NCBI GenBank assembly: GCA_965226945.1
Contig: OZ245717.1
Span: 2,108,001-2,172,000 of the forward strand
DNA: 64,000 nucleotides
From: SYLG01 sp965226945
GTDB lineage: Bacteria > Planctomycetota > Planctomycetia > Gemmatales > Gemmataceae
Reading direction: 5' to 3'
Shown here: one piece after another, positions 62,644-64,000 of the stretch
Layout of the letters: each line of letters begins with the position of its first letter
Numbering within the stretch: position 1 is the first letter of the stretch
Notes under the pieces: model-generated
Seen by the model: the letters and a program-made list of their open reading frames with translations, nothing else
The model's database searches: none
Told to the model about the DNA's origin: nothing
Position numbers and translations under genes: made by a program

Positions 62644-63612
62644 ATGTTTGTCAGTCTCATCTTGATTGCCCTGGGTCTGGTTCTGCTTGTCTCAGGCGGC
62701 GAGTTTCTTCTACGCGGAGCCGTCGGTGTGGCCACGCTTCTGCGGTTGTCCCCTGCCGTCATCGGCCTGACCGTGGTGGCCGCCGGCACCTCGGTTCCCG
62801 AACTTGCCGTCAGTGCCGTCGCGACCTTTCAAGGGAAGCCCGATATCGCGGTGGGTAATGTCGTTGGCTCGAACATTTTCAATATTGCGTTCATTCTCGG
62901 TGTCGCTGCCTTGATCCGGCCGCTCGCCATCACAGGCAACACGATTCAGCTTGAGTACCCGGTGCTCGCCCTGGTCACCCTACTTTGCCTGGCGGTTTGC
63001 GATCACGGCGCGGTTCATCGACTCGACGCCGTTTTGTTCCTCGTGGTCTATGTGGCGTTCGTGGCCTACATGGTCCGTCTGGTGCGCGGTCAACTCTCCG
63101 ATCAGGAATCCAAGCAACTTGCCGCGGAAACGCGGGAGTTGCAACCGCAAGAATCCCGTCCGCCGCGATCCCTTTTGAGTCTGGGATTCATCGCCGGCGG
63201 CGTGATCCTCCTTTCGGCCGGCGCCCATGTCACGGTGAGCGGAGCGGTGGAGATTGGACGATTGCTGGGGTTGTCTGAGCGAGTGATTGGTTTGACCATC
63301 ATTGCCGCGGGCACCGGCCTTCCCGAAGTTGTCACCTCACTCGTGTCGAGCATTCGCGGCCGCGACGATGTCGCCATCGGCAACGTGATCGGCTCCAACC
63401 TTTTTAACATCCTGGGCATCTTGGGCATCAACGGACTGATCGCCCCCCTACCCATCGATTCGCAGATCGCGGCGAGCGATAACTGGTGGATGCTCGGCGT
63501 GACTCTCTTACTCTTCCCGCTCATGTACACGGGACGAAGAATCAACCGTCTCGAAGGCCTGGGCTTGCTTGTCCTCTATCTCGTCTACATGGGACTACTT
63601 TTGTACCGCTAA
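62644..63612 (+). CDS. CaCA-family Ca2+/Na+ antiporter (YrbG type)
   Basis: The 322-residue inner-membrane protein has two homologous halves of the CaCA superfamily. Repeat 1 has GLTVVAAGTSVPELAVSAVA and NVVGSNIFNIAFILG, repeat 2 has GLTIIAAGTGLPEVVTSLVSS and NVIGSNLFNILGILG, with the acidic Glu of both alpha repeats. A soluble loop (about 145-175) separates them. It exchanges Ca2+ (or K+-dependent) against Na+. I chose the ATG at 62644 with GGAGG at 62631-62635; ATG 62629 and TTG 62626 are alternatives. Confidence 0.9.
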   Translation: MFVSLILIALGLVLLVSGGEFLLRGAVGVATLLRLSPAVIGLTVVAAGTSVPELAVSAVATFQGKPDIAVGNVVGSNIFNIAFILGVAALIRPLAITGNTIQLEYPVLALVTLLCLAVCDHGAVHRLDAVLFLVVYVAFVAYMVRLVRGQLSDQESKQLAAETRELQPQESRPPRSLLSLGFIAGGVILLSAGAHVTVSGAVEIGRLLGLSERVIGLTIIAAGTGLPEVVTSLVSSIRGRDDVAIGNVIGSNLFNILGILGINGLIAPLPIDSQIAASDNWWMLGVTLLLFPLMYTGRRINRLEGLGLLVLYLVYMGLLLYR

Positions 63613-63717
63613 CTGGGAGGCGGCACTCGAAACGGCTCTGTCGAGCATGGATCCAAACGTCCGAGATTGCCCGCTGAGGCTGTAAGAGACTTCCATGCTC
63701 ACAGGGCCAAGCTCGCA

Positions 63718-64000
63718 TCAAACCGCCAAACGAACCGGCACGACGCCAAATTGCAAAGCGCGAAGCCGCTTGGCCAAAAGCGAACGAAGCAGTCCACTTT
63801 TCGCGAGCGAGGGTAGCATGAGCATCGCCAATCGGGACAACAAACGATCCGAGCGAAGGAAGGTTTCGGTTTGTTTGCGCTGATGTTCCTGAATGGCAAT
63901 GATCTCCGGTCTCCGCTCCGCTTCGATCTTACTCGCCGCCGCATCGATGGCGGCAGCGTCCTTGCCACGCATGAGCACCGGGCATAAATGGTTGGCGGCG
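63718..64000 (-). CDS. C-terminal part of a probable FAD-dependent monooxygenase/oxidoreductase (partial)
   Basis: The frame is open from the window end to the TGA at 63718 and has about 90 codons. It reads ANHLCPVLMRG, KIEAERRPEIIAIQEHQRKQ and ends LRALQFGVVPVRLAV. This is like the C-terminal helix and terminal TPVRL-type sequence of FAD_binding_3/UbiH-like oxidoreductases (ERRPEI...HQ..., then GVxPVRL). Only the tail is inside the window; it runs leftward and its start lies beyond base 64000. Family assignment is tentative. Confidence 0.5.
   Translation of the reverse strand, partial: AANHLCPVLMRGKDAAAIDAAASKIEAERRPEIIAIQEHQRKQTETFLRSDRLLSRLAMLMLPSLAKSGLLRSLLAKRLRALQFGVVPVRLAV

Noticed and set aside
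1..64000. tRNA, rRNA, transposase, integrase or CRISPR array
   Set aside because: Looked for in the intergenic stretches by eye; no convincing cloverleaf, array or IS gene was found. A covariance-model or IS search would be needed to exclude them.

Overview
This window most likely comes from the chromosome of a free-living aerobic Gram-negative bacterium, best guess a planctomycete (Gemmata-like). This is an inference from the mix of many exported single-gene hydrolases (SGNH esterases, sialate-esterase fold, PQQ-type propeller, GH32, GH51, tandem alpha/beta hydrolases), large hybrid kinases and few long operons; no rRNA, tRNA or other phylogenetic marker was seen. Most genes are GC-rich, the histidine genes conspicuously so, while 1-1.9 kb, 9.35-9.6 kb and 45.65-45.79 kb are AT-richer and look acquired.

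Layout. 0-15 kb is an accessory patchwork: a frameshifted methyltransferase remnant, an endonuclease III-like glycosylase, a complete histidine-degradation cluster (hutF divergent from hutI-H-G-U), a complete AbiE-type toxin-antitoxin pair, an intact GH32 enzyme and an orphan AbiEi. Two truncated 3' copies of the GH32 gene, in the same orientation as the intact one, sit at the downstream edges of the hut block and the AbiE pair, so the same relic marks the joins of the patchwork. 15-24 kb holds a nonsense-interrupted SnoaL-like gene, an exported hydrolase, a TetR repressor divergent from a methyltransferase with a palindromic operator, a selenium-binding-protein/methanethiol-oxidase homologue, a large catalase, a cupin and a ROK kinase. 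24-36 kb is a signalling and light-associated region: a hybrid kinase, a PQQ-type propeller, coupled tspO-uvsE, an alpha/beta hydrolase, then a tight operon of REC-kinase-REC protein, heme oxygenase (bphO), bacteriophytochrome (bphP) and a single-domain response regulator.

35.6-40.5 kb is the most interesting block: a TetR regulator, an inverted-repeat operator, a 59-residue methionine-containing lipoprotein, MsrP, an MsrQ-FNR-ferredoxin fusion, a thioredoxin-like protein and a peroxiredoxin-like protein. Together they look like a self-contained envelope system for repairing oxidised methionine and scavenging oxidants, reminiscent of the Azospira MrpX/YedYZ hypochlorite system but with built-in electron supply.

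40.5-64 kb contains an intact paralogue of the broken SnoaL gene, an S9 peptidase coupled to a sialate-esterase-like protein, a GNAT toxin with an unusual two-part antitoxin, a DUF2252 protein, an orphan efflux adaptor, a GH51-like enzyme, a bestrophin-like channel, a 1226-residue hybrid kinase that seems to have lost its first kinase core, a run of exported esterases (one with an internal duplication, one with a catalytically dead second domain), a Gfo/Idh/MocA oxidoreductase, a Ca/Na antiporter and the end of a probable FAD-dependent oxidoreductase cut by the window edge.
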